Below are positions 42,815-52,290 of a stretch of DNA of 64,000 bases, one piece after another; the stretch's first letter is position 1, and each line of letters opens with the position of its first letter. The position numbers were made by a program, and so were the translations under genes. Source of the DNA: Deltaproteobacteria bacterium. GTDB lineage: Bacteria > Desulfobacterota > BSN033 > UBA1163. Under the pieces are notes generated by a model. It ran no database searches and was not told the DNA's origin. It saw only the letters and a list, made by a program, of their open reading frames with translations. The stretch spans positions 31,985 through 95,984 of the forward strand of contig JAGVBT010000028.1 in the NCBI GenBank assembly GCA_020059605.1, in the 5' to 3' direction.

Positions 42815-43987
42815 TTGGATGCGCGCATGGAAACGGATCGGTCAACGGAAGAGAGGATAGACCCGGGGGAAAAGCGAGAGGATGAAATATTGCGCTTGAC
42901 CCGTTCTCTTGAAAGTGCGCAGAACATTACCAAGAGCCTGATCGAGAGCATCGGAAGCGGGATCATTATCACGGGAATGAATGACATGATCACCTATATG
43001 AACCGGGGAGGGGAAAAAATTCTCGGTTATTCAAAAGGGGAGGTCATCGGCAAACCTTTTAGCCTCTTCGGATTACAGGAGAAGCAGAACATTTCTTACT
43101 CATTTCTCGAGGATCCGGACGGCCTGGATACGAGAAGAGAAGGGGGGATGAGGAGGAAGGACCGGTCCGAGATACCGGTCGGATTTACGATCAATCCCCA
43201 CTTGAATATGAGAGGAGATGCGATCGGAAAGATCGTGATGTTTCGGGATTTGACAAAAGTCTACCGGATGCAGGAAGAGATCTTAAGAATGGACCGCCTG
43301 ATCTCATTGGGAAAACTGGCCTCCGGCATTGCCCACGAGATCCGTAACCCCCTCGCCGGGATCAAGACGACTGCCCAGGCCCTCGGAGAGGAGATGCCTG
43401 AGGATGATCCTAAACGGGAGTATTTGAACCGCATCACGAAAGAAATCGACCGCTTAAATGAACTTCTGAAAACTTTTTTCTCCTTTGCCAAGCCGCAGAC
43501 GCTCCATCTTGTCGCCTGCCACATCAAGGAGATCATCAATGCGATCATTCCCTTTCTCATCAAAGAGATTGCGGACAAAGGGATCCGGTTCATTGAGGCC
43601 TATCATCCCCGGCTCCCCAGGATCAATGTCGATAAGATTCAAATGCATCAAGTTTTTTTAAATCTTTTCTTGAACGCCATTCAGGCCATGCCCAATGGCG
43701 GAGAGCTAAGAATCGAAGCCAACCCGGTGTCCCTCCCTTCACCGGGAAGTCCCGGACAGAATTTTGTCAGGATCGTGGTTTCGGATTCGGGGAAAGGCAT
43801 TCCCCCCCATATTCTCCCGAAGGTTTTCGACCCCTTCTTTACCACCAAGCCCAGGGGAATCGGATTGGGGCTTTCGATTACCTACCAGATTGTTAAGAAA
43901 CACGGGGGAACCATCAAAGTCGAAAGCGAATGGGAGAAGGGAGCCTCCTTTGTCATTCATTTGCCGGAGAAATTTGAAAACATATGA
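42815..43987 (+). CDS. Cytoplasmic PAS histidine kinase (NtrB-like)
   Basis: 390 residues without membrane segments. A coiled N-terminus, one PAS domain (ESIGSGIIITGMNDMITYMN, KILGYSKGEVIGKPF), HisKA with SGIAHEIRNPLAGIKTTAQA, N-box FLNLFLNAIQAMPNGGE, DSGKGIPPHILPKVFDPFFT and GIGLGLSITYQIVKKHGG. TTG start with GGAAAGG upstream, three bases after the CheW-like gene. It overlaps its NtrC-type partner by 4 bp. Because it is soluble, it probably reads an internal state such as MglA/CheW-like protein status. Confidence 0.92.
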   Translation: MDARMETDRSTEERIDPGEKREDEILRLTRSLESAQNITKSLIESIGSGIIITGMNDMITYMNRGGEKILGYSKGEVIGKPFSLFGLQEKQNISYSFLEDPDGLDTRREGGMRRKDRSEIPVGFTINPHLNMRGDAIGKIVMFRDLTKVYRMQEEILRMDRLISLGKLASGIAHEIRNPLAGIKTTAQALGEEMPEDDPKREYLNRITKEIDRLNELLKTFFSFAKPQTLHLVACHIKEIINAIIPFLIKEIADKGIRFIEAYHPRLPRINVDKIQMHQVFLNLFLNAIQAMPNGGELRIEANPVSLPSPGSPGQNFVRIVVSDSGKGIPPHILPKVFDPFFTTKPRGIGLGLSITYQIVKKHGGTIKVESEWEKGASFVIHLPEKFENI

Positions 43988-45360
43988 TGCCATCCGTCCT
44001 GATAGTCGATGACGACGATGTAATACGGGAAACCCTCTTTGATGTGTTCAAAAGGACAGGGTATGAGGTCTATTCTGTCGGTTCGGGGAACGAAGCGCTT
44101 TCCGTGATTAAAAAGAACATCATCGACCTGATTCTTCTGGACATGCGGCTCCCGGACCTAAATGGGCTGGAAGTCCTTAAAAAAATTAAAGAAATTGATA
44201 CGGAGATATTGGTCATGATCATGACCGCTTTCTCGGATGTACAGAGTGCGGTTTTGGCGATGAAATCGGGCGCCTACCATTATATCAACAAACCTTTTGA
44301 GCTGGAAGAGCTGAAGCTGCTGATTGAAAAAGGGTTGGAGACAAAGAGCCTGATCAATGAAGTGAGACGACTGCACCGGCAGCAGAAGGATGGGAATCAA
44401 AAAAGCCGGATATACGGAACTACCTCCCAGATTTTGCAGTTAAAAGAATTAATCGATATGATCAGCAGAACGAATAAAACCTCCGTCCTGATCCAGGGGG
44501 AAAGCGGGACAGGCAAGGAGCTGGCGGCAAATGCGATTCATTATAACGGAAAAAGGGCCCATAAACCCCTTTTGAAAATAAATTGCAGCGCCATTCCTGA
44601 CTCCCTGTTGGAATCGGAGCTTTTCGGATACGAAAAGGGAGCCTTTACCGACGCCAAAGCAACCAAAAAAGGCCTCTTTGAGCTCGCGGACGGCGGAACC
44701 GTCTTTTTGGATGAAATCGGGGATATGAAACCCTTTCTCCAGTCCAAAATTTTGCGGATCATTGAAAATCAATCCTTCATGCGAGTCGGAGGGGACCGTG
44801 AACTAAGGGTGGATGTCCGGATTATTGCGGCGACCAACAAGGACCTCGAAAGCCTCGTGAAAGACGGACTATTCCGGAAAGATCTCTACTATCGACTAAA
44901 AGTGATGGTCGTGGAAATGCCCCCCCTGCGGAACCGTGAAGATGATATCCTCCTCCTTTCAAATCTTTTCATAGAAGAGAATAATAGGGAATATAACAAG
45001 AATATCAAAGGGTTGGCTGAGGGAGCAAAAAAACTGATGGTCCAATACCCGTGGCCAGGGAATGTTCGAGAATTAAAGAATGTCATCGAAAGAGCGATGA
45101 TCCTTGCGGACCAGGATCATATTACACCCAGGCAGCTTCCGTTTGAATTGCAGCAAACCGAAGGATATGGTTTGAAAAGCATCGATTTCAACCCTTCCGG
45201 AATGACGGAAATGGTCACGTTGGAAACAATAGAAAAGATACACCTTTCCAATGTATTGAAACGGCTGGATGGGAATAAATCTAAGGCCTCAAAAATACTT
45301 GGGATTTCAAGGGCCACCCTGAGAGCCAAAGTGAAAAAATATCATCTGTCGGACAATTAG
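43984..45360 (+). CDS. Sigma-54-dependent response regulator (NtrC family)
   Basis: 458 residues. Receiver with Asp in LILLDMRLPDLNGLE and KPFELEE, AAA+ domain with [12 protein letters not shown], contact loop GAFTDA, Walker B TVFLDEIGDM, and a C-terminal Fis-type HTH NKSKASKILGISRATLRAKV. ATGATG start overlapping the kinase. It lies directly upstream of pilMNOPQ, with the operon's own sigma-54 promoter at 39644, which allows positive autoregulation (inference). Confidence 0.92.
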   Translation: MMPSVLIVDDDDVIRETLFDVFKRTGYEVYSVGSGNEALSVIKKNIIDLILLDMRLPDLNGLEVLKKIKEIDTEILVMIMTAFSDVQSAVLAMKSGAYHYINKPFELEELKLLIEKGLETKSLINEVRRLHRQQKDGNQKSRIYGTTSQILQLKELIDMISRTNKTSVLIQGESGTGKELAANAIHYNGKRAHKPLLKINCSAIPDSLLESELFGYEKGAFTDAKATKKGLFELADGGTVFLDEIGDMKPFLQSKILRIIENQSFMRVGGDRELRVDVRIIAATNKDLESLVKDGLFRKDLYYRLKVMVVEMPPLRNREDDILLLSNLFIEENNREYNKNIKGLAEGAKKLMVQYPWPGNVRELKNVIERAMILADQDHITPRQLPFELQQTEGYGLKSIDFNPSGMTEMVTLETIEKIHLSNVLKRLDGNKSKASKILGISRATLRAKVKKYHLSDN

Positions 45361-45454
45361 TAGAAATATTGAAGAGTTATTCGATAATTTTAATATAATT
45401 TGTTAAATTTCATAGGCAGTCCATTAAAATTGATGGATTTAATAAATATTTAGC

Positions 45455-45483
45455 TTGACTTTCCACATGATTTATTAATAATA
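45455..45483 (+). promoter_or_regulatory. Putative sigma-70 promoter of pilMNOPQ
   Basis: TTGACT (45455-45460), 17 bp, then ATAATA (45478-45483), followed by GAGGAG before the pilM ATG. No -24/-12 element is seen here, so the machine genes seem separately promoted from the pilins. Confidence 0.5.
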
Positions 45484-45505
45484 AGGTGGAAAAAGAGGAG
45501 CTCAT

Positions 45506-46564
45506 ATGATCTTCGGTAGAAAAAAAGGGGTGATCGGCTTGGACATAGGGTCAAACTCCATCAAACTTGTCGAGCTGAGAGAGAGCCAGAATAGTTTTAA
45601 ATTAGAAAACCTGGGGATCGCCCCGTTGCCTCCGGAAGCGATTGTCGATGGGGCGTTGATGGACTCGGTGACCATCATCGATGCCATTCGTCAACTGGTG
45701 GCCGATTCGAAGACAAGAACAAAGGATGCTGTCACATCCGTGTCCGGCCATTCGGTGATCGTCAAAAAGATCACCCTTCCCTTGATGTCCGTCCCCGAGC
45801 TGGAAGAATCGATTCAGTGGGAAGCCGAGCGGTATATCCCATTCGATATCAATGATGTGAATATCGATTTTCAGATATTCGGGTCGACTCCCGAAAACCC
45901 CGAGGTCATGGATGTAGTGCTGGTGGCGGCCAAAAAAGACATCGTCAACGATTATGTGTCCGTGGTCATCGAATCGGGCTTAAATCCGGTCATTATCGAT
46001 GTCGACGCCTTTGCGATAGAAAACATGCTTTCCGTGAACTACGAGATTGGAAAAGAGGAAACCGTTGCCGTGGTCAATGTCGGGGCAAGCATCACCAATA
46101 TCAACATCCTGAAAGACAACATGACCGCTTTTACAAGGGACATCTTTAAGGGAGGCAATCAAATCACGGACGAAATCCAGAGGCAGCTCCATATCGATTA
46201 CGAGGAAGCGGAAAAGATAAAGGTCGGGAGCAAAATCGATGCCGTTTCCCAACCGGTCATCCAGGAAGTGTTAAGGTCCGCCTCCGAATCTTTGGCCAAC
46301 GAAATCGGGAACTCGATCGAATTCTACCAATCTACGACGACCTACGAAAAAATCGAAAAACTCTACTTAAGCGGGGGAGGATCGAAGACCAAAGACTTCG
46401 ATATCATCCTCCAGCAGGTGATCGGCATTCCTGTCGAGATCGTCAACCCTTTTAAAAAGATTGAGTACACCGGGAAGAGCTTTGACCTTGAATATCTGAG
46501 GGAGATCGGGCCGATGATGGCGGTCGGGGTTGGACTCGCCACCCGAAAGGTAGGAGATCGATGA
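45506..46564 (+). CDS. pilM: Type IV pilus alignment protein PilM
   Basis: A 352-residue cytoplasmic actin-like ATPase-fold protein. Phosphate-1 motif GLDIGSNSIKLVEL, SHS2 region VSGHSVIVKKITLPLMSVPE and QWEAERYIPFDINDV, and the C-terminal nucleotide motif LYLSGGGSKTKDF. It binds the N-terminus of PilN and links the inner-membrane complex to the motors. First gene of pilMNOPQ; pilN overlaps its stop codon. Confidence 0.95.
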   Translation: MIFGRKKGVIGLDIGSNSIKLVELRESQNSFKLENLGIAPLPPEAIVDGALMDSVTIIDAIRQLVADSKTRTKDAVTSVSGHSVIVKKITLPLMSVPELEESIQWEAERYIPFDINDVNIDFQIFGSTPENPEVMDVVLVAAKKDIVNDYVSVVIESGLNPVIIDVDAFAIENMLSVNYEIGKEETVAVVNVGASITNINILKDNMTAFTRDIFKGGNQITDEIQRQLHIDYEEAEKIKVGSKIDAVSQPVIQEVLRSASESLANEIGNSIEFYQSTTTYEKIEKLYLSGGGSKTKDFDIILQQVIGIPVEIVNPFKKIEYTGKSFDLEYLREIGPMMAVGVGLATRKVGDR

Positions 46565-47103
46565 TAAAGATCAATCTGCTTCTGACGAGAAAAGAGAAGA
46601 AGAAGGTCGGGGTTAAAAAGGAATTTGTGGTCCTCATCCTCTCCGTGGGGGTTTTGCTGCTCCTCCTCATCGGCCTTCATTGGAAGATGGGAAAAGAGAA
46701 TGACCGGATACTGGCCCAGATCGCCGAGACGAAAAAGGAGATCGCCCATTACAAAGCGTTGGCCCTTGAGGTGACAAAAGCCAAGGAAGCGCAGAAAACG
46801 TTGCAGGACAAGCTCAACATCATCAACTCCTTAACAAAAGGAAAGGAAACCCCGGTGAGGATCCTGGACGGGATCAGCGTCGATAAGCCGGATAAGCTCC
46901 ACCTGGAATCGATGAAGAAAGAAGGATCGAAACTGGGAATCGAAGGGATTGCCATGGACGACGAGACCATCGTCCAGTTCATGACGAATTTAAAGCGGTC
47001 GAATCTTTTTAAGAGCGTTGATCTCATCGTCAGCGAGCAGGTGGAGCTGAGTAAAATTAAATTGAAGAAATTCATTCTCGCGTGTGAGATTGTTTCGCTT
47101 TAG
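46561..47103 (+). CDS. pilN: Type IV pilus alignment protein PilN
   Basis: 180 residues. A short cytoplasmic PilM-binding tail MIKINLLLTRKEKKK, one membrane helix (FVVLILSVGVLLLLLIGLHW), a coiled coil and a periplasmic ferredoxin-like domain (GISVDKPDKLHLESM, IEGIAMDDETIVQFM). Pairs with PilO. It overlaps pilM by 4 bp. A 100-bp gap with a repeat fragment separates it from pilO. Confidence 0.93.
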   Translation: MIKINLLLTRKEKKKVGVKKEFVVLILSVGVLLLLLIGLHWKMGKENDRILAQIAETKKEIAHYKALALEVTKAKEAQKTLQDKLNIINSLTKGKETPVRILDGISVDKPDKLHLESMKKEGSKLGIEGIAMDDETIVQFMTNLKRSNLFKSVDLIVSEQVELSKIKLKKFILACEIVSL

Positions 47104-47113
47104 AGACTGTCAC

Positions 47114-47149
47114 GCTCAGGTCGCTTCGACTCGCAACCAAGACGAACGG
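47114..47149 (+). repeat. Fragment of the TTCGACTCGCAACC repeat between pilN and pilO
   Basis: About 36 bp nearly identical to 5625-5660 (GCTCAGGTCGCTTCGACTCG, then CAACC, then GAACGG). It is inserted within the pilMNOPQ operon. Confidence 0.6.
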
Positions 47150-47205
47150 CAAAGAAATTCATTTTTAACGGACTCACGACAAAGATTCTTTAAAAGGGGG
47201 AAGAG

Positions 47206-47817
47206 ATGGCCATCACGGTCGATTCAATTTTAAAGCTTCCGTCACCCAAAAAGATTCTAATTTTGATTGGAGTCTTATGCGTCATCACGGGAATCTATGC
47301 TTATCTTTTTTTCATTCCGATGCGGGATAACATGAAGACCTTGAGGACGGAGCTGGACAAGTTGGTCAAGGAGTTGAACGAAGGAAAGATGATCACAAGG
47401 GATCTGGAAAAATTCAGGGGCCAGGTCGATACGCTGAATGCGGAGCTCAAGAATGCATTGACCCAGCTCCCCAATGAGAAGGAGATTCCCGAATTATTGA
47501 AGAATATTTCCCGCCTGGGCAAGGAATCTAACCTGGAGTTCACCCTCTTCAAACCCAAGCCCGAGGAGCCTCAGCAATTCTATGCGAAAGTTCCGATCGA
47601 TCTGGTCATGATCGGAAGCTATCATAACATTGCGGGTTTTTTCGATAAGGTCGGAAAGCTTCCAAGGATCATCAATGTGGTTGATTTTAATATGGCCCGG
47701 GTGAAAGAGTTAAAGCCAAGGGAGACGGAAAATCTCATCAGGACCTCCTGCCTCATCACCACGTACCGGTTTATTGAGAAGAAAGCCGATGAAAAACCCG
47801 TTGAAAAGAAAAGATGA
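47206..47817 (+). CDS. pilO: Type IV pilus alignment protein PilO
   Basis: 203 residues: cytoplasmic tail, membrane helix (KILILIGVLCVITGIYAYLF), coiled coil (MKTLRTELDKLVKELNEGKM) and periplasmic ferredoxin-like domain with QLPNEKEIPELLKNISRLGK and the PilO pattern PIDLVMIGSYHNIAGFFDKV. GGGGGAAGAG precedes the ATG. The charged tail ends KKADEKPVEKKR. Confidence 0.94.
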   Translation: MAITVDSILKLPSPKKILILIGVLCVITGIYAYLFFIPMRDNMKTLRTELDKLVKELNEGKMITRDLEKFRGQVDTLNAELKNALTQLPNEKEIPELLKNISRLGKESNLEFTLFKPKPEEPQQFYAKVPIDLVMIGSYHNIAGFFDKVGKLPRIINVVDFNMARVKELKPRETENLIRTSCLITTYRFIEKKADEKPVEKKR

Positions 47818-47854
47818 GGCGGAGGAAAGGCAAGGGAAAAGGGAGAAAACATTC

Positions 47855-48388
47855 ATGACTCGAGGAAGAAATCGATTCCATCTAATGTGGATGATTGCGG
47901 GTCTCTTCTTCTTGATGGCGGCCTGTGGGGGCGAAACGGTTCCTCCTTCTCCGCCGAAGGGAGGAGTTCCAAAGCCGGTGGCCAAAAAAGCGGAACCGGT
48001 CGCAGTCGCTGAGAAAAAGGAGCCTGAAAAGAAGCAGGAGGCGGCGTATCAGTACAGTCCTGCAGGAAAACCAGACCCCTTTAAACCTTTCATCCAGTTG
48101 ACGCCGGTCAAAGAATTGACCCGGACCGCCCCATTGACCCCTCTCCAGAAATATGATCTCAGCCAGTTAAAACTGGTGGCCATTATGGCCACCCGGGAGG
48201 GGAATGTCGCCATGGTCGAAGATTCGGCCGGGAAAGGATATTTTGTTAAGAAAGGAACCGAAATCGGGAAGAACGACGGGAAGGTGACGAAAATCTTAAA
48301 AGATCGAGTCATCATCGAAGAGCTCTATCCCGAGAAGAACGAGGTCTCAATATTTCTTCATAAAATCGAAGAAGGGGGAGAATCATGA
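47855..48388 (+). CDS. pilP: Type IV pilus lipoprotein PilP
   Basis: 177 residues. The ATG at 47855 is chosen because it places the lipobox MAAC at the end of a proper signal peptide (MTRGRNRFHLMWMIAGLFFL). Longer starts overlapping pilO are possible. A Pro/Lys-rich linker (about 25-75) leads to the HR domain: KPDPFKPF, LTPLQKYDLSQLKLVAIMAT, GKGYFVKKGTEIGKNDGKVT. It connects PilN/PilO to the secretin PilQ. Confidence 0.92.
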   Translation: MTRGRNRFHLMWMIAGLFFLMAACGGETVPPSPPKGGVPKPVAKKAEPVAVAEKKEPEKKQEAAYQYSPAGKPDPFKPFIQLTPVKELTRTAPLTPLQKYDLSQLKLVAIMATREGNVAMVEDSAGKGYFVKKGTEIGKNDGKVTKILKDRVIIEELYPEKNEVSIFLHKIEEGGES

Positions 48389-51153
48389 AATCTTTTCCTA
48401 TTCTTAAAACGGGTCTTATTCTATTGATCTGCCTTGTCTTGAGCGGTTGTGCCACGGGAGGGGAAACGATCAAAACCCCATCCGAAACTCCGCCGGCGGT
48501 TGCCCCGGCGGAAAAGGCGGATCCTGCCTTGATACAAAAAATAAGTTTCCAGGAAGAAGAAAAATTGACCAGAATTCTGATCGAAGGTTCTGAAACCCTC
48601 CCGGCTCCTCTTTATAACCTCTCGCAGGAACCGTTGAGGATCATCCTCGATTTTCCCGGCAGCGATCTACGGCATTCGAAGAATGGCCTGAGGATCGACA
48701 ACGAGACGGTCTCCGAAGTTTTCACCACCCAATATGACGACAAAGCGCGTGTCGAAATCGCTCTTCTCCGGATTGCCCCCTATCATATCGTCCGCGAAGA
48801 TAAAATGGTTTCAATTGACATTGAGCGCGTCAAGCAAACCGCAGAGCCGAAGGAAGTTAAGGAAGTCAAAGAAGTCAAGGAAGTGAAAAAAGAGGAAGGG
48901 ATCGAAAAGGTGAAGGAGGCCGAGGTTCCTTCCCCCGAAATGAAAAAAGAGCCCCCTCCGGCCGCCGAGGCTGCCCCCGCTCCCAAAACGCTCAATAAGG
49001 CAACCGAGGTGATCGACTTCTCTCTGGAGGAAAAGAAGGACCACGTCAACTTCCATGTGCTGGCCAACGGAAGAATTGAAAACTTCAATGCGTTTAAATT
49101 GGATCATCCGCCCCGTCTCGTCGTGGATATCCTGGAAGTGGACGCCCGCCGTTCGAAAAAAACCATGCAAATGTCCAACCCCTTCATCAAAGGGGTCCGC
49201 ATCGCTAAACATCAGGACAAATTGAGACTGGTCTTCGACTCAACCCGGCCACAGCTTCCCCCCTATCACATCGACCGAATCGACGATAAACTGGTCGTTT
49301 CGCTCGGAAGCGTGCCCCAGGCCTCCGAACCTCAAATCCAGCTCCAGGAAAAAGGAGCGGCCGGGGAAAAGGTTTCTCCCGTTCCCGTGGCTCCCGCAAA
49401 AACGGTCAGGGCAAGACTGGCTTTAAGAGAGATCGATTTTAAACAGATCGATCATAAGTCGCGAATTGCCGTGATCCTGAGCGCGGAACCGCAATTTGAG
49501 ACCCACCGGATTTCGGATAAGATGATCGCCGTTGATATCAAGAACGCCTTTGCCCCGAAGCATCTCCAGCGGCCGATGAATACGAGCGGGTTCGACAGCG
49601 CGATCAATCTGATCGACATCAAAAATGTGAAGGCAGGAAAAGAGAGCGATCTTCGGATTCTTATCCATTTGAGAGAAGAAACGCCTTACGAAACCGCCCG
49701 GGAAGGCAACACCGTCTTTTTCGACATTGAGAAGCCGAAGAAGGTGGCTGCCAAGTTAGAGCCGCCGGCTCCCGTCAAAGCAGAACCTGCGCCTGCGCCT
49801 TCGCCTCCTCCCGTTCCTCCCCCACCGGAGGTTAAAAAAGAAGAACCGGTGACGCCGAAGGTTGAGGAAAAGCCGGTTCCCCTGGTCCCAATCGCTAAGC
49901 CGGCGGAAGAGCCTGTTTCAGAAAAGATCTACAAGGGAAGAAAAGTTTCGCTTGATTTCAAGGATGCGGATATTAAAAACATTTTGAGATTGATCGCCGA
50001 AGTCAGCGATTTCAACATCATCACCGCGGATGATGTATCCGGAAAGATTACAATGAGGCTGGTCGATGTGCCATGGGACCAGGCATTGGATGTGATTCTT
50101 CAGTCCCGGAATCTCGGAAAGGTCCATGTCGGGAATGTGATCCGGATCGCTCCCATTGAAACCCTGAGGCGGGAGAGCCAGGCGCGCCTGGAGGAAAAAC
50201 GAGCCACGGAAAAATTGGAGGATATGGCCACGGAGCTGATTCCGGTCAACTACGCCAAGGGGAAGGATATCATCCCCCAGATCAAGGGAATATTGAGCGA
50301 ACGGGGAGATGTGAAGGTCGATGAAAGGACGAACATTCTGATCATTAAGGATATCCCTCGCAAAATTCCGGGCGTCAAGGAACTGGTGAAAGCCCTCGAT
50401 ACCAAAACTCCCCAGGTCCTGATCGAGGCCAGAATCGTGGAAGCCAACCTGACCTTTCAAAAGGAATTGGGCGTCAAATGGGGGTTTGAAATCGGAGGAG
50501 GAAAGGCCACGGTAGGCGGAGGGATAGCGAGCACCACATTGGGACAAGCCACCAAGGAGATTATAAGCCTCCCCGCTATCCCCAAGGCTGGCGCCGGGGC
50601 CCCGGGGATCATAGAATTTCTTTTTTCTCGTGGAACGATTAAAGAGTTGGATATTGCGATCTCTGCCCACGAGAACCAGGGAGATGTTCGAATTATTTCG
50701 AGCCCCAAAATTGCAACGCTGGATAATAAGGAAGCGACGGTGGAACAGGGCCTAAGGATTCCTATCCGGAAGATTGATCCGCAAAGCGGCCAGATCTCCA
50801 CCGAATTTGTCGAGGCCAACCTTAAATTAACCGTCACGCCTCATGTGACGAATGACGGGAATATCCGGATGGATATTATTGCGAAAAAGGACGCTCCCGA
50901 TTTTACGGTCACGGTGGATAACGTTCCGAGCATCGATAAAAAAGAGGCCAAGACCGAAGTCCTGGTCAGGGACAATGGGATCGTCGTGATCGCAGGAGTC
51001 TATTCGATCGAAAAAAGCAAGGGGGAAGAGGGGATTCCCCTTTTCAACAAAATTCCCCTGTTGGGCTGGCTATTCAAAAGGGAGACAAAAGAGGACAAGA
51101 GAAAAGATCTTCTGATCTTCATCTCTCCAAAGATTTTGAAGGACGAAGTGTAA
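48385..51153 (+). CDS. pilQ: Type IV pilus secretin PilQ
   Basis: 922 residues. The signal peptide ends LVLSGC, a lipobox, so the secretin may itself be a lipoprotein. Three AMIN-like peptidoglycan-binding domains (about 47-150, 205-310, 345-450) are separated by Pro/Glu/Lys-rich linkers, one with a repeated KEVKEVKEV. The secretin N0/STN domain starts about 512 (KVSLDFKDADIKNILRLIAE), then N1 and the beta-barrel secretin domain (VLIEARIVEANLTFQKELGV, GIPLFNKIPLLGWLF). It forms the outer-membrane pilus pore. The ATG overlaps the pilP stop codon. Confidence 0.95.
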   Translation: MKSFPILKTGLILLICLVLSGCATGGETIKTPSETPPAVAPAEKADPALIQKISFQEEEKLTRILIEGSETLPAPLYNLSQEPLRIILDFPGSDLRHSKNGLRIDNETVSEVFTTQYDDKARVEIALLRIAPYHIVREDKMVSIDIERVKQTAEPKEVKEVKEVKEVKKEEGIEKVKEAEVPSPEMKKEPPPAAEAAPAPKTLNKATEVIDFSLEEKKDHVNFHVLANGRIENFNAFKLDHPPRLVVDILEVDARRSKKTMQMSNPFIKGVRIAKHQDKLRLVFDSTRPQLPPYHIDRIDDKLVVSLGSVPQASEPQIQLQEKGAAGEKVSPVPVAPAKTVRARLALREIDFKQIDHKSRIAVILSAEPQFETHRISDKMIAVDIKNAFAPKHLQRPMNTSGFDSAINLIDIKNVKAGKESDLRILIHLREETPYETAREGNTVFFDIEKPKKVAAKLEPPAPVKAEPAPAPSPPPVPPPPEVKKEEPVTPKVEEKPVPLVPIAKPAEEPVSEKIYKGRKVSLDFKDADIKNILRLIAEVSDFNIITADDVSGKITMRLVDVPWDQALDVILQSRNLGKVHVGNVIRIAPIETLRRESQARLEEKRATEKLEDMATELIPVNYAKGKDIIPQIKGILSERGDVKVDERTNILIIKDIPRKIPGVKELVKALDTKTPQVLIEARIVEANLTFQKELGVKWGFEIGGGKATVGGGIASTTLGQATKEIISLPAIPKAGAGAPGIIEFLFSRGTIKELDIAISAHENQGDVRIISSPKIATLDNKEATVEQGLRIPIRKIDPQSGQISTEFVEANLKLTVTPHVTNDGNIRMDIIAKKDAPDFTVTVDNVPSIDKKEAKTEVLVRDNGIVVIAGVYSIEKSKGEEGIPLFNKIPLLGWLFKRETKEDKRKDLLIFISPKILKDEV

Positions 51154-51200
51154 CGAGGCAAGAACAAATAAGCCCCCTTCGTCCCCCCTTATATTAGAGA

Positions 51201-51323
51201 CTGTGTCGTAATAGGGGAATTGATAAAAATGTCATCCTGAACTTGGTTCAGGATCTAATTAATTCAACCTATTACGAGACCCTGAAATAAATTCAGGGTG
51301 ACAAATTATTAATTACAACACAG
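51201..51323 (+). repeat. Repeat with CTGTGTCGTAAT ends downstream of pilQ
   Basis: CTGTGTCGTAAT (51201-51212) is inverted with one mismatch at 51312-51323. The interior holds GTCATCCTGAACTTGGTTCA and CCCTGAAATAAATTCAGGGTG hairpin-type motifs distantly like the CGTAAAAAGTC family interior. It separates pilQ from the convergent pyrD. Confidence 0.6.
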
Positions 51324-51357
51324 CCCCTTAAGGGGGGAATAAAAGGGGGGTTATGAT

Positions 51358-52290
51358 TTATATTTCAAACCCTCCGATCAGGTCCCGGATTCGGTTTACT
51401 TTCGCCTGAAGGAGGTATTTTTTTATTCCTTCAGCCACTTCTAAGGCCGCTCCCGGGTTGATGAGGTTGGCTGTTCCGATTTGAACGGCTGAGGCTCCCG
51501 CCAGAATGAATTCGATCGCATCCTCCCCGTTCATGATTCCCCCGATTCCGATCACCGGGATTTTTATGGCCCGATAAACCTCCCATACCATTCTTACGGC
51601 AATCGGTTTGATGGCCGGCCCTGAAAGACCGCCGATCACATTCCCCAGTTCGGGCTTCCTTGAATAAATATTAATCGCCATGGCCCTGAAGGTATTGACC
51701 AGGGAGACCGCATCTGCTCCGCCGTCTTCCGCACCCCTGGCGGTCGCCGTAATGTCGGTGACATTGGGTGAGAGTTTGACGATGAGCGGAAGACCTGTCG
51801 ATTTTCTTACTGCGGATACGAGACGGCAGGTCATCCTGGGATCCGATCCGAAAACGATCCCCCCGCATTTTACATTGGGACAGGAGACATTCATCTCCAG
51901 GGCCGAGATCCCGGCAACCCCGTCCAGGGCTCCGGCCAATCGGACGTATTCCTTTTGAGTATTCCCGAAAAAATTGATGATGAGATCGGTTTTAAGTTCC
52001 TTCAGGTAGGGGAGTTTTTCTTTGATGAATACCCTGAGACCGGGGTTTTGAAGACCGATGGAGTTGATCATTCCTCCGTTGGTTTCAAAGATTCTTGGAG
52101 GAGGATTTCCGGGCATGGGGTTCAGGGAGATCCCCTTGGGGATGACGGCCCCCAGCCGGTTCAGAGCCATAAAGTCTTCAAATTCCCGTCCGTATCCGAA
52201 GGTCCCCGAAGCAACCATCACCGGGTTCTTAAGCTTCAACCTTCCTATGTCGACGGAGAGATCAGGTTTTTGAACGGTTTTTATTCTCAT
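51358..52290 (-). CDS. pyrD: Dihydroorotate dehydrogenase B, catalytic subunit
   Basis: 310 residues, a class 1B FMN enzyme of pyrimidine synthesis. PVMVASGTFGYGREFEDF, NPPPRIFETNGGMINSIGLQNPG and EMNVSCPNVKCGG, where Cys is the active-site base of class 1 enzymes. Then KLSPNVTDI and VIGIGGIMNGEDAIEFILAG. It overlaps pyrK by 4 bp, forming the NAD-linked heterotetramer. Confidence 0.95.
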   Translation of the reverse strand: MRIKTVQKPDLSVDIGRLKLKNPVMVASGTFGYGREFEDFMALNRLGAVIPKGISLNPMPGNPPPRIFETNGGMINSIGLQNPGLRVFIKEKLPYLKELKTDLIINFFGNTQKEYVRLAGALDGVAGISALEMNVSCPNVKCGGIVFGSDPRMTCRLVSAVRKSTGLPLIVKLSPNVTDITATARGAEDGGADAVSLVNTFRAMAINIYSRKPELGNVIGGLSGPAIKPIAVRMVWEVYRAIKIPVIGIGGIMNGEDAIEFILAGASAVQIGTANLINPGAALEVAEGIKKYLLQAKVNRIRDLIGGFEI

